Assembly: GCA_007922225.1 (NCBI GenBank)
Contig: ML679963.1
Location: forward strand, 2,571,374-2,635,373
Source of the DNA: Emydura subglobosa
Taxonomy: Eukaryota; Chordata; Testudines; Chelidae
Reading direction: 5' to 3'
DNA: 64,000 nt
Both the position numbers and the translations under genes were made by a program. Shown here piece after piece: positions 1-10,634 of the stretch (its first letter is position 1; each line of letters starts with the position of its first letter). The notes under the pieces are model-generated. The model was not told the DNA's origin. It searched no databases and saw nothing but the letters and a program-made list of their open reading frames with translations.

Positions 1-2340
1 AGCCCCAGCCCAGGCCCGCGCGCCCTCTGTATAGTAGTCGTGTCTTACGTACCTTGGTGTGCAGGAATTGTTGTATGTATATTCGTTTGACAGCAGAGGT
101 AGTGACTGACAAGGGCTGTGGCCGTGGGCTTCTCACCTCGTCCATTTCCTGCCAGACTCCTTCCTTTGGAGGCCGTCGCAACTTTTTCACCCTCTACAGT
201 TTCAGCCAAGCGTCTCCCTTGTCTCCCCCAGCTCGAAGCCTGCAGCATCGTACCAGTGCCTGTTTGTTTGCTCCGTCCCCCCGGGACCTGCATGTGCAGC
301 CTTGGCTTGCATCTCGTGCTGCCGAGGCTGAGAACAGACCAAGGGCTCCCCCTTTCTACCCAGGAAGACGGCCAACTCTGCTCTGCCTTGCTGACCGTGT
401 GAAGGTTGGACTCTGCTCCCGCTTTGAGCAAACCTTTGGTCACAGGAGTGGGGGGGGTGGCTTTTTAACATCTGCTCCAGGTGCTTTATGGCTTAGTCCT
501 CTAAGGCCCTTGGCCTGTGCTTTCTGCCTGTTTGTCGTGTAGCACTGTGGCTGTTTCCCCCTGCTTCTTATCTCCCTCGGTGTTGAGCGGTGGGGGCTGG
601 GGAAGAGAGGTGCTTTTCGAGCCAGCCGGTGCAGGTTGGTGCGGTGTGGAAAGAAGAACGGGCTGGCCAGCTATGGTACCACTGCCTCCCACCACCCTCT
701 GTCTTCATAGTAAAAAGTTAATAGTTCATGGAGCCCCGCCTGTGTCTCCAGGGGGTTTAGGTACAGGAGTGTAAATGAGGTGATCCCTGAAGCACAGCTG
801 CTGGAGTGATCAGGTTGCAGGGGCGAGGGAAGGCTGACAGCCCCGAAAGTCTCACATACCTCATCAATATCAATGCCTTAGCCCTTCGCCCCCATTCCTC
901 TCCAGCTACGCACTGCCGTCACGGCACCGGACTTAAGGGAGGCAAGGCCAGACCAGGCAGCAGCGCCATGTACCAGGGCAGCTCGACATCCTCCATGGCA
1001 TTAACCAGAGGCCTGTTCTTCCCCTCCGTGAGCGGCACTGAGTAGCTGCTCAGCTGAAGTACCATTCTGAGAACTGGATGACGGAGTGGGCCAGAAGCTG
1101 CTTTGATGCTTATCACACATACATGCTGACCCCTTGCCTGAGTCTGGGGGACTGGAATACAACGGCTTCTTTTTGTCCCTGCCTGCACCAAAGCAAAGCA
1201 CTTCGGAGCGGCCAGCAAATGCAAGTGGCAGGGCTTCTCCCGCCGCGTGGAGACGGAAAGCCAGATCTGCTTAGAACAGGAGCTGGATTCTCCCAACGTG
1301 TTCCTGCCTTGTTCCACCAGCATGACGTGTCAGAAGCTAAAGCACTTCCATTTATCCACTTTGCTAGGGGTGGATATGCTCCGTCCCCCTGGGACAGTTG
1401 GTTCCCCTTTAACAGTGCCAGCTCTTGGGGCAAGGAGGCGACGGCTCTGCCTGCTGGCTTTGGGCTGGTTCTGATGTCTGTGTTGGGAAGGACGTGCCCA
1501 GCGTTCTGCTGGCTCCTCTTCATGTACCTTGAGCACGCACCACCCCGGAGCCTGCAGCCAGGTGCTGGTACCTGCCAAGGAAACTAACCCACCTTGTTCC
1601 CTGAGCTGAGCCGCTGTTCTTGTGGGGAAAAGCCCAACCCGCTACCGCATTGCCCCCACTCTCTGTGCCAAATGCTGATGGACAGTGGGTTTATTGTGTG
1701 GTGACCAAGCATATCGCTTGTAAGAGTAGCATTACCTTTCACTGCCCGACTGCTGCCGACTGTTCCATGTACTGCCCACTTGTGTTCTGCTGAAAGCACC
1801 AGGCATGTGGGAACGACCAGCTGCAGGGGGTGAAAACAGCTGCTAGTCCCATCGCATCGAAGCAGCTAGTTCAAGCCTTTCCAAGCCAGTCTCAAGGGTT
1901 TACACGCCAGCCTCTGCGCCTCTGGCCTGCTTGCGGAGCAGCAGAGAAAGGGCTTGGATGCAGTGAGCAGGTGTCTCACTTTGCCCTAGAAAACTGAGCT
2001 GAGATTTGCTCTAAGTGGACAAGGGATCCCTACCTGTTTTATGTAGCTAAGTCTGTCAGCTGTGGTGTCATCCCCAAGGGAGACTGCACCGCCCTCCACC
2101 CCTGCCAGTTCCAAGGGCTGGAGAAGCTGTGGCAATCCCAGGGCTGTATTTTCATTTTTCCTACAGCGGGGTGGGGGGTGTTGGACTCTTGTGGCTACAG
2201 GTAGACTAGAGCGTTCAGTAACATTTGACTTTTACTAAGGTAAGAGGTTTTTTGTGTTCTGTTTTAACTTCTGTAGATTACAAACTTTAAATGGATGTAA
2301 ACCATGTGAAAACCGTTAATAAACATGCAAAGCCAGCCGG
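1..2340 (+). other. Probable 3' UTR of a plus-strand gene entering from the left
   Basis: No frame here has a protein-like product. The stretch is GC-rich at its left edge and ends with a canonical AATAAA at 2318-2323 followed by GT-rich sequence near 2352-2370, as at a vertebrate 3' end. The unit would run convergently towards TIMM22. In human the gene convergent with TIMM22 is ABR, so ABR is a reasonable guess, but no coding residue is visible to confirm it and I do not assign the symbol. The long open frames in this region (for example 54-542 and 1078-1587) have no recognisable domains. They are best explained as chance ORFs in GC-rich sequence. Confidence 0.5.
2318..2323 (+). terminator. 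Polyadenylation signal AATAAA of the left-hand gene
   Basis: Canonical AATAAA, followed 12-25 bases later by a plausible cleavage region and a GT-rich downstream element (about 2352-2370, containing ctctgtggtgtcgctgtt). No competing signal of similar quality lies in the next kilobase on this strand. Confidence 0.55.
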
Positions 2341-2344
2341 CTGC

Positions 2345-3825
2345 ACACAAAGTAGCTCTGTGGTGTCGCTGTTCACCAGGGTCACTCTGAGCCACTGCTG
2401 AGAACAGCAGCCAGTGCCCGCTGGAAACCTCTGAGAGCTGACGGGTCCCATGGTGCTGGCTCCCACCTCCCTCCAGCTCAGTGGGAGCAGCTGGGGGTGG
2501 AAGACAGGACAGGTTTCAGCTGTGCTTCAGCAAACCAGGCTGCTACTCTCTCTTTTCCACATAAGCACTGGCTGTCAAGGCACCAGGGCCGTTATCAGCC
2601 TGTGCATGGGTGGCCATGACTCACCAGAGGCCCACACTGGAAGCTGGAAATCCCCCATCTCATGGGCCTGGAGCCCACTGGAGAGTGGTGGTGGTTGAGC
2701 CATTCCATAAGGGCAGACCAGGTTAATACCAGATTAACCAGGCTTGAGCATACCAAACAAGCCATGTTTGTGCTAAGCTAAGGAGGGAACAGCTGTCTTA
2801 GAAATGTGGTGGTTGGTTTTGAGCACTGGACCCCCAGCCACAACTCACGCTAAGGCACCAGTACACCTGCTAGTGATCAGGCCATTCTGAGTACACTACT
2901 GCTAAGGCTCTGGAGGAGGCTGACTGCCGCTAGCTATGGAAGACGTGTCCTTTCAGCACCGCTTGGAAAGGTAAACACATGCAACTCGAGCCATTGCCAC
3001 AGCCCGTCTTCTCCACCCTGCTGCATACTGCAACAACACTGCACCCTGACTGCGGCTTTGCTCACATCCCATAACACCCTGCGGCAGTCCTAGGCTTAAC
3101 AGTCTCCACGCAGTGCATGAGCTCTCAACCTGCTTCCAGCCACAGCTCTGCTGCCAGGCTCAGCTGAGAAGCGAAAAGGGGCCAGCCGCCTGCTTGCTGT
3201 ATAGCGTGCATAACCCTCCTGTCCTTGAACCGCAGGCTCCCTTTGGAAGAGCCTATAAACTCTTCCCTCCCCCAGCCTGCCAATAACTAGCTATTACTGC
3301 AGCAGTCCCCCACCCCCGTGTGAGCTACACTCAGTGCATGATTTAATTAGAACTCATCAATCAGGCCTAAGTCATTCTAAAGTCCAGCTGGCTACGCTAG
3401 CGCCCAGTAATAGTAATAGCCCACATCACAGAGCACACAAACTTGGTGCAGGTCTGTCATGGGACAGGCTTGTGTGCTGCTAAGTGAATACGCAGCTCCT
3501 GATTGTGCTAATGCCAGGGCCTGCTAAGCTATAAACCACTTTGGGAACTAACTCTTTGATCCAACAGTGGCTACTCAGTGAGATTATCTCATATTACACT
3601 GCTGTCAACAAACTGCTTTCCCCTACACTGTTTTGTTGAAATGTTGTCAGTAACCGAGCAGCCCCCTATCAACAGGTAAAATGCGTTTCCACTTTGTTCT
3701 TTTGAAGACATGGTAAGGAAAGTTGGGTACTCCCCAGTTGATATTAAAAAATGCCTAGAGTTAGGCCTTGTTTCTACCCAACAAAGCAGCAAGTTGCAAA
3801 ACAGTTACTGGTAAGCAGTGGCAGC
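2345..3825. other. Intergenic spacer between two convergent 3' ends
   Basis: About 1.5 kb with no open frame worth naming, no splice-bounded exon and no repeat I can place. It separates the plus-strand poly(A) signal at 2318 from the inferred minus-strand TIMM22 poly(A) signal at 3852. Confidence 0.5.
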
Positions 3826-3851
3826 AAACAGTGACAACCCAGATTGTTGCA

Positions 3852-3857
3852 TTTATT
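3852..3857 (-). terminator. Inferred TIMM22 polyadenylation signal
   Basis: Plus-strand tttatt reads AATAAA on the minus strand, 379 bases past the TIMM22 stop codon. It is the first canonical signal downstream of the stop, which gives a 3' UTR of about 0.4 kb (roughly 3830-4235). Further minus-strand signals could be used as well. Confidence 0.45.
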
Positions 3858-4235
3858 TATAAAAAGATTCTGACTGCTTGTCTCTTTCAGCACCAGCACA
3901 ACACTTCACAGAAGTCAGACCCCAAGGGATCCGGAAGGCTTAGTGAGAAGAGGCTCAGTTCTTGGAAACTGACAGTTTATCCATTTGGATGATGACACTA
4001 ACCCCTGTGTGTCCAAAAGTCTGGCTCGATTCCAAGGAACTCCAGCCTTGCAGAGCATGAAAGCAGTTGGCCAGGGCTGGGGTGAAAGGATTATCAGTCA
4101 TTTTAGGAAACCCAGCAGGCAACCTCCAGTTCGCTCCAATCATCAATCCAAAGGCGAGGACGTAAGCCTGGTGAATCCACAGCTCTTACCAGCAGCGCTG
4201 GAACAGAGGTGAAACTTCCCCCCAGGACTGCGCTG

Positions 4236-7200
4236 TTACCGTAGGTAATAATCAATCACTGCAGAGAAAGCAGCAAAGCCACCACAGCCAATGGCCCCTG
4301 CTTTTAAACCAGCTGCAATGCAAAAGGGCAGAGAAAGAATTAGAAACACGCTGGATTTCTTTCCACTTACTAGTTTATGCTGCTGGCCTTGAAGAGGTTA
4401 CAGGACTGCAGAAACCTGCAGGTCCTCTAACAGTTTTCCATGCAGAGACTCTTGCAGTCCCATTTTAACCAGATTAGGGGACTTAGATGCATCTCAGGAA
4501 TTTGGCACACACTGCGCTTCGAAGCACAGGAACTGGGCCCGCATGCTGCATTAGCTTGAGGTTTGTTATGGTTTCTCTGCCTCTGAAGGGCTGCAAATGA
4601 ATATTGCCGACTCTGAAGAAATGGTCATTTCAGCAATTTGCTGGATTCCCTTGGATCTGATCTCAGCACTGCAGGTGACTGGGGGTGGCTGAACATTATG
4701 ATGGGGACAGAAAGACAGCAGCTGCTTTAAGAGCTCTAAAAGGATTAGGTCCAGGTCAGACACAGTATTCACAGGAGCCTTTCTAGGGGTGTTTGCTTCC
4801 CTTAATGTTCTTTGGGAAGATTCTTCTGAGGAAGGAAAAAGGAAGAACTCCTGCTTTGCTGAAAAGGACCGCAGAGCCCCTGCAGGCGTATTCTTAAGAA
4901 GGGAGCGGTTGGTGGGTTCTTGCCAAAAGCCCAGGTGATAAGCAGTGACTGGTGCTGGACTAAGCCCCATTCTGATGGCTACTAGATAGACTCGCACAGG
5001 TGCGCTAGCTGCTGCGGATCTGGACGGCATTTCCTGTGCAATGATTGAGTGGTTATTCTACATCTTACCCAAGTGTCATAACTGTTTGTAAACTGACTTA
5101 CATGAAAGGTATTTGCTAACAGAAGAGCTCCAATTTTAACAACAGACCTGTCAGCAATTATTCCCTCTGCTATCTGCCCTCATCCGACCCTTTAACAACA
5201 TGCTGTTGTTAATATTAAGGACACTTTTTTTAAAAAAAAATATCACTTCTGTTGACTTATCTCCATGGCTAAGGGTGACACCCAAAGTTACTCTGAGAGA
5301 CTAGAATAGAGGTTTGCCATTTTTCCATTTGACAGATGCTTGTGTAGTCAGTTTCACCATCTCTCATGCAATCAGCTCTCCCTGCCCGTGTGGGTCTTTC
5401 AAACCAAAGGCGAAAGTGAAACATTTCAGATGACAGCAAAATATTCTAAAACCACACATTAGCAGAGGATGCCGATGCAGCATCTAAAGCTACTGTAACT
5501 CATTTTGAAACATCAGAAGGTCCATGGTGGTGTCCCCTTAATACTATGGGTAAGTGTTGTGCAGTGTGGGCTGTCTAGAAAAGACTGCAGGACATCCGTG
5601 TAGGGAGCAGTCCTGTCCAAAGCCAGGGCTGGCACAGAAACAGCTCAAAGTAAGTGCCACTAACCTCTAAAGCCGATGGCTCCTCCAGTGATACACCCAC
5701 TAATAACACTGTTCTTCCAGTCTGATTTTCCACGATACTATGAAATTGAGAAATGCAGTGGAGTCAGTGTAGGAAAGTGCACTTAGTTCTAACAGTCAGT
5801 AGCTCTGCTAATAGTTTTAGAGAATAAAACACCTCTCCCTTCCCCTTAGCTGGCAGGTGAATATGGCTTGTCCCTAATGCTCCAGGAAATGGCACCATTG
5901 CACTTTGGTATGGGCCTTCGTGGAGGAAGGGGAGAATTACTTGAGACACTGAGGGTACATCTACACTGCAGTGAAATGCCCCTGGCTGGCCTGGGTCAGC
6001 TGACTGAGGCTTGCAAGGCTTGAGCTGCAGGGCTATAAAACTGCAGTGTAGACATTCGGGCTGGAGCCCAGGCTCTGGAACTCTGCAAAGGGAGGAGGGT
6101 CCCAGTGCAAGCCTGAATGTCTACACAGCAATTTTATAGTGTGTCCCCCAGCCCAAGTCAGCTGACATGGGCCAGCTCCAGGAATTGTATTGCCATGTAG
6201 ACATACCTGTGTCTTCTAGATGAGTTAATTACACTTTCCAATTCAAATATAAAACTAAAATAAAGCAACTTGTTGCCTTATTTCTAAGGAAATACTAAAG
6301 TCAAGGGTTTTATCAATGAGACAAGCATGGTCACTTTGTTCTTTAGCTTGATTGAGATCCATTATTCTTGAGGGCATGACTTTCATTCTGCCCTCCTCTT
6401 TGCTTCTAATAAAGGCACAAATAATTATGGGTACAACTGTGATGAGAATTTTATTTTTTAAAAAGGGGGCATAGGCTTTAAAAATATAGTCCTAAATATT
6501 ACCAATATATTTATCCAGCCCTTGAACTGGAACAATCTTTATTACCAAGTGTAGCCTAAAAGGGTTGTAATGACCTGCGCTTTCTTTCTCTGTGGTGAGA
6601 TGGTGAAGAGGACAGTTCTGAACTTTTTTTCTGTTATAACATGGAATCAGAGTCTGGAAAACACTGAAAACCAACAGGCTAGGTGTACTTCATTTTTCCT
6701 GCTAGAGTTTTTTCCATTACACAAGGTCAGATTAGTGTAACTCAAAAGCAAGTTAGATAGGCATGCACATGTCAAAGAACGAAAGCACACGGGAAAGCAT
6801 TTCTGATAGAAATGAGATGGTTACTTACAGACTCTACTAGACATTCAGTACAGGAGAACATAGCACCCACAATGGCAAAGTTTTTGGCATAGGACTTCCC
6901 TCGCTGTCCCATATCTTTAAGGACTTCTTTTGCAGTTGGTGTACGATAGGGATCCTTGGGATCAAATCCTACATTGGTATCGATGCCTGCTGTGAATACA
7001 CCAAATGCTCCTCCCAAAACAAATCCTAAAGAAGCCAAAAACCCCAAGTGAGAACAGAGTATTTCCTATTGATTGCAGCAGCACAGCACTTATCACAACA
7101 AACATCCCCACCTCCCACTTTGTTACAGCGTGTAAAAGATGGTCCTGGTCAGGAGCGCGGACTCTCTCCCCTTGTCCCAGTCACGTTAATAACACAGCAC

Positions 7201-7990
7201 ATCTACAACCACCTCAGGTAGCCCTTCCCTGGAGCCAGTAAGGGAGAGCCCGGTACACAAAGTGGGAAACTGAGGCACAGGGAGGGGAAGTAACTGAACA
7301 GCCAGACTGGGTCAGACCAATGGTCCATCTAGCCCAGCATCCAGTCTTCTCACAGTGGCCGGGGCCGGGTGCTCCAGAGGGACTGACCGGAACAGGGCAG
7401 TTCTGAGTGGTGGCCCAGCACCCAGAGCACGGGGGCTGTGTCCGTGCCAGGCTGGCACGTCTGGTTTTGACCCCTGTCACAGCTGGGCCTTCACAAGGGC
7501 CCCCGCCGCCCTTCCTGTCAAACCCGCCGCCCGCCAATTGCACTGGCTGAGCCTCGCTCTGGTGTTAGGTGGGGGGGGGCTGGGCTCCCCCTCGCTTCAT
7601 TTTACCGCCCCTCCCCCCAGCCGTCCCGTTTCCAAGCTGAGTCACGAGGCCTCCCCTTGTAACGACCCCGACCCGGGGGCTCCTGCCACGGGGCCTCCCG
7701 GCAGCTGGAGCGGTGGGAAGAGGGGGACGCGCGCGCCCCGCCCCCTCACCTCCCACGCAGGCCAGCGCCGCCTTGAACCCGCAGCTCTCCATGACCCGCT
7801 CGATCAGCTTCTGCTCCTCGCTCTTGGTCGGGGCGGCGATACCCCCCAGCGCGGCGGGGTCCAGGGCCCGGGCCTGGCGCGGCCCCCGCCGCTCCCCCAC
7901 CAGGTGCTCCAGCAGGAGGCTGTACTGCAGCGGGGCCGGCCCGGTCGCCTCAGGCCCGGGGCTGGCGGGCCCGCTCGCCCCCGCCGCCAT
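4236..7990 (-). CDS. TIMM22: TIMM22, mitochondrial import inner membrane translocase subunit Tim22 (4 exons, complete)
   Basis: Coding exons in transcript order are 7990-7750, 7025-6829, 5737-5665 and 4312-4236. All have GT-AG borders; intron phases are 1, 0 and 1. The joined product is 195 residues; human TIMM22 is 194. Tim22 is the channel subunit of the TIM22 complex, which inserts multi-spanning carrier proteins into the mitochondrial inner membrane. Residues 1-60 are a variable, Pro/Ala/Gly-rich N-terminus. About 70-95 form the first membrane segment with glycine-packed GGFVLGGAFGVFTAG. The loop carries the family signature GFDPKDPYRTPTAKEV. Further segments lie near 128-146, 155-172 and 171-190, and the C-terminus is IDYYLR. 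Cys70 and Cys142 align with the cysteine pair reported to form a disulfide in human Tim22. The ATG at 7990 has G at -3 and +4. Intron 2 holds a MITE and intron 1 a CR1 3' fragment. No damage was seen, so the gene looks functional. Confidence 0.97.
4313..5664 (-). other. TIMM22 intron 3
   Basis: It starts with the donor GTTAGTG at 5664 and ends with TTGCAG at 4313. It contains an open minus-strand frame of 154 codons starting with ATG at 5030 and ending at 4566. I do not recognise the product and there is no sign of splicing. About one ORF of this length is expected by chance in 64 kb, so it is not called a gene. Nothing else was identified in the intron. Confidence 0.6.
5952..6208. mobile_element. 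MITE-like DNA transposon in TIMM22 intron 2
   Basis: The ends are inverted copies: GGGTACATCTACACTGCA on the left and, read on the other strand, AGGTATGTCTACATGGCA on the right (14 of 18 identical). The element is about 257 bp, non-coding, and its interior also pairs partly with itself (gtagacattcgggct against caagcctgaatgtctac). This is typical of non-autonomous DNA transposons abundant in turtle and crocodilian genomes. The family name is not assigned. Confidence 0.7.
7260..7405 (-). repeat. CR1-type LINE 3' fragment next to a MIR-like scrap, TIMM22 intron 1
   Basis: Positions 7301-7400 match the reverse strand of the same repeat seen at 57798-57968 (shared blocks such as gggtcagacc, ggtccatctagcccag, cagtggcc and ccagaggga). 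Immediately before it, gaaactgaggcacagggagg (7265-7284) resembles the reversed tail of MIR-type SINEs. Both are old and diverged. Confidence 0.6.
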
Positions 7991-8228
7991 GACAGGCCGG
8001 GTAAACCTAATCGCTTCCCCGCCGCCTGTAGATTCGGCCCCAGTCCCCTGCGGTTCCGCAGCAGCCGATTCGAGACGCTGTAACTCCGCTCAGCCGGGCT
8101 GCGGCTCTCTCGTCCGAGTCACCGCAAGGCGCGCCTGGATCCGCGCTGGCCCCCAGCGCCTCAGCTCCCCCTAACCGCTGAACGCCTACGCATCCCAGTG
8201 TCCCTTGCGGTAGCCCCCATTAAAAAAA

Positions 8229-8247
8229 ACTACAAATCCCGGCATGC
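8229..8247 (+). promoter_or_regulatory. SBS / ZNF143-THAP11-type motif 1
   Basis: ACTACAAATCCCGGCATGC differs at only two positions from the well-known mammalian promoter motif ACTACAATTCCCAGCATGC. ZNF143 (Staf), with THAP11 and HCFC1, binds this class near transcription start sites, and it is often found at bidirectional promoters. It is the best of three copies here. Confidence 0.75.
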
Positions 8248-8293
8248 TCCGCTGCCTCAGCCCTAACCGCACTAGCAGACGCGGCTGCGCTGA

Positions 8294-8312
8294 GGCTCAT
8301 GGGATTTGTAGT
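8294..8312 (-). promoter_or_regulatory. SBS / ZNF143-type motif 2, minus strand
   Basis: Read on the minus strand: ACTACAAATCCCATGAGCC. The ACTACAA.TCCCA core is intact and the right flank is degenerate. It is oriented opposite to its two neighbours. Confidence 0.6.
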
Positions 8313-8333
8313 CCGGAGGGTCTGAGGGGAAGG

Positions 8334-8352
8334 ACTACATTTCCCAGGGTGC
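8334..8352 (+). promoter_or_regulatory. SBS / ZNF143-type motif 3
   Basis: ACTACATTTCCCAGGGTGC keeps the ACTACA, TCCCAG and TGC blocks of the consensus. It lies about 30-50 bases before the exon-like sequence that ends in the donor at 8448. Confidence 0.7.
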
Positions 8353-8382
8353 CCGCGGAGGTAGCCGCCCCCCCAGTGGCCG

Positions 8383-8447
8383 TTAGGACCGTTGCAGAAG
8401 AGAGGAAAGGTGCTGGCTGCTAGAGCATCCTTGCGAGGAGGCAGCAG
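8383..8447 (+). other. Candidate non-coding first exon of SPECC1 (or of a divergent transcript)
   Basis: The CpG-rich sequence ends with the strong donor CAG|GTGAGC at 8447/8448, just downstream of the SBS motifs. The left limit is arbitrary because the start site is unknown. The first visible coding exon of SPECC1 has an acceptor 30 kb downstream, so a 5' leader exon must lie upstream, and this island is the natural place for it. The link to SPECC1 is inferred. Confidence 0.35.
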
Positions 8448-8897
8448 GTGAGCAGGGCTGTACCTTGGGACCTCCCCCAGGGCAGGGCCAGGGCTGTGGG
8501 AGGTAGAGGGGCCATTCTGACTCAAGGGCTGGCGGAGGGTGGCTGCCCCACAATGGGGGGGGACCCTGGTCCCTAATGCAGAAGGGCATCCCCATGGAGG
8601 CCAAAGGGGCCGCTGTGCCCTGCTGGGGCGGTGGTTGGGCAGAGGGTGGCCAAAGTGGTAGGTAGCCGCTCCCCCTTTTGGAGCCCTGTAGCCCTCCTCA
8701 GGCCTTGGACCGGTGGCCAGGGGTCCAGGTGTGCAATGTGCCCCCCCCGTCCCCCGTCTCCTGGCCAAAGGGAGCAGGGCTGTTCCGGGGGTGGCTATCA
8801 CTGACACTGTGGGGTGGCCCTGCCAAGATGCCCGGTCCCAGAGAGGGAGGCTCCACTGCCGATGATGCATCCCCCTGGGTTTCTCTTGTCTTTCAGG

Positions 8898-9009
8898 GTG
8901 AGTGGCCCCAGGAAGTTGATCAGTTCCAGCATCTGAGGTGGCTGCTTGGGCTAAGACAAGGGCTGCGCCATTCTACTTCATTTTCCATACGTTAGGCGGA
9001 AACGCCAGG
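8898..9009 (+). other. Candidate second non-coding leader exon
   Basis: A good polypyrimidine tract and acceptor (tttctcttgtctttcag, ending at 8897) precede this block, and a good donor CAG|GTAAAC follows at 9010. It would be a 112-base exon with no long open frame, consistent with a 5' UTR exon or a lncRNA exon. There is no transcript evidence. Confidence 0.3.
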
Positions 9010-9844
9010 TAAACAGAAATTGTCCACGCAGCCCCTCATCTGAGCAAAGTTTGGATGCCCCTGACACAGAGAGGCAGTCACGCCTGGGGGTTTGTACAGC
9101 TCAAGGTGCACTGAGAGTTTATACAACATCTGTCTTTCAGTCACAAAATGCAGTCCTGAGCAGTGTCAGAGCAGGTGGGGATCTTAACTTTTACACTTCT
9201 GTTTGGCAGTAGCATAGAAACTAGCTCCCCCCCCCCCCCGCCCTTAAAAAGGAGACTGTCCTTTAACACAAATACTTCACTCATATATGCTATTTGTTCA
9301 TGCTCCATTTTGCTCAGTAGTGGCGTAGCTGGGCCAGTTTCATTTTTTGGTTCTCATGCACTAGCACAAATCTGTTGCTCAGCTTGCTGCAGGGGAGGAG
9401 GGGCTAGTTTAAACCCAAACAAAATGTTTTTGTTGTAGTTCTAGGGAAAGTTTTTTAATAAAAATAAAATCCGCAGTTTTTGGCCTAACCCACAAAGAAT
9501 AACTGTTATGGTGAGAATGGGATGCTTTGAGGCAGTGAATTTCAATAATTGAAAATGCTAGAAAACATTGCAATGGTTATTTTAAAAATAATTTATTAAC
9601 CAAAAATTACTTATTTCCATGTATCCCTCTGAAAATCAGACTCGTGGTCTGAACTGAGTAGGGTGCATTCAGTGTTCTGTAACATCTTATCCTGTTTTTC
9701 CTTTGCTCTTTTACCTCTGCGTTGTTACTTGTTTACAATGACACACATGCAAATCTGGATAAGTCTGTTCAAATACCTTTAACATGTAAAATGGCTTATT
9801 TTTCCCTTCAAATATTTTTACTGTATGAAGTTGATGGCAACATC

Positions 9845-10215
9845 CTGACTTGTGCTTTGAGCTCCACTGCCCTCTACTGGCTGCCCAATGCTATTCCTGC
9901 TGTAACTGAATGCAATAGCGGAGGTACTCAAGTCTCTTGGTATAAAAAGGAGCTAGCGTGTTCTTCATGAGGAAAACTGAACTTCAGAACTCTCTCCCTC
10001 CCTTCTTGATCCAAAATAGTTCAGATCTGCTGACCTTCAAGGGACCTGCAAAGCCCATCTATTTTCCTAAGATTCTGGGAGAGTACGAGGTCACGTTGAG
10101 GGCTGGGACTTGTGCACTGAAAATTGGGCTCTGTGGCAGCAGTGTTGTGTTTGATTATTTTTTCCCTTCCAGTTTTATTGGGAAGCTGCTGTATTTATTT
10201 ATATATATATTAAAA
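9845..10215. repeat. Old LINE-like repeat, family A copy 1
   Basis: It shares a diverged block of about 60 bases with 55362-55440, including cttgatccaaaatag, a following cagat(c/t)tg and gaccttca. It ends in AT-rich sequence (tatttatttatatatatatt). The shared sequence shows this is a dispersed repeat. It is probably the 3' part of an ancient non-LTR element, class not determined. Confidence 0.5.
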
Positions 10216-10520
10216 ATCGAAGCCAATAATACAAATAAATCCTACTGGCAGTTGATTGAGATTCTCCTCTAACTCAAGTTGCAGAGACCTCTGATTTTGG
10301 GAGTGGAAGGCTATGCAATTTATTCGTGCAATTTCTGGTATGATTAGCTAGCAATCATGGTGATGTGGACAGGCTCCATTTATTGGCAGAGCATACATGA
10401 GGATGGTTTTCTGATGTTTTCCAACACAATAGCTCTTTTTTTCTCATTGTGAATGTCGTCGTCCCCTTCCCAGTATCCTGCACATATGGATTTATGTTCT
10501 GTATGTAAACTAAGGCATTT

Positions 10521-10634
10521 ATCCTGCAAACATTTAAGCCTGTGCTTATCTTTTTAGTATGCAAGTCATCCCATTGACTTCAATGAACTATTCAGGTGAG
10601 TAAAATTATACCCATATTTAAGTGTTTGCAGGAT
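10521..10634. repeat. Short palindromic element (MITE fossil), arms atcctgcaaacatttaa
   Basis: The left end atcctgcaaacatttaa (10521-10537) and the right end ttaagtgtttgcaggat (10618-10634) are reverse complements at 16 of 17 positions. The middle contains cccattgacttcaatg. This matches a common sauropsid palindromic repeat style, non-coding. Confidence 0.65.

Larger units (their letters stand above)
7480..8450. promoter_or_regulatory. CpG-rich island spanning TIMM22 exon 1 and the putative divergent promoter
   Basis: This is the only long CpG-dense, GC-rich block in the window. It covers TIMM22 exon 1, its 5' flank, and a region with a strong plus-strand splice donor at 8448. Within it lie Sp1-like GC boxes (for example ccgcccctccc near 7605) and three ACTACA-type SBS motifs between 8229 and 8352. 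There is no TATA box upstream of TIMM22, as expected for a housekeeping CpG promoter. Transcription start sites cannot be placed exactly from sequence alone. Confidence 0.8.

Noticed and set aside
1078..1587. 169-codon ORF as the last exon of the left-hand gene
   Set aside because: No domain, an overlapping ORF of similar length on the other strand, and a position consistent with a 3' UTR.
7355..8083. 242-codon plus-strand ORF over TIMM22 exon 1
   Set aside because: It is the antisense shadow of TIMM22 exon 1 and the CpG island; GC-rich DNA has few stops and the product has no domain.
8220..8870. 216-codon minus-strand ORF upstream of TIMM22
   Set aside because: It lies in the GC-rich promoter flank, is Pro/Gly/His-rich without known motifs, and overlaps exon-like and SBS sequence on the other strand.
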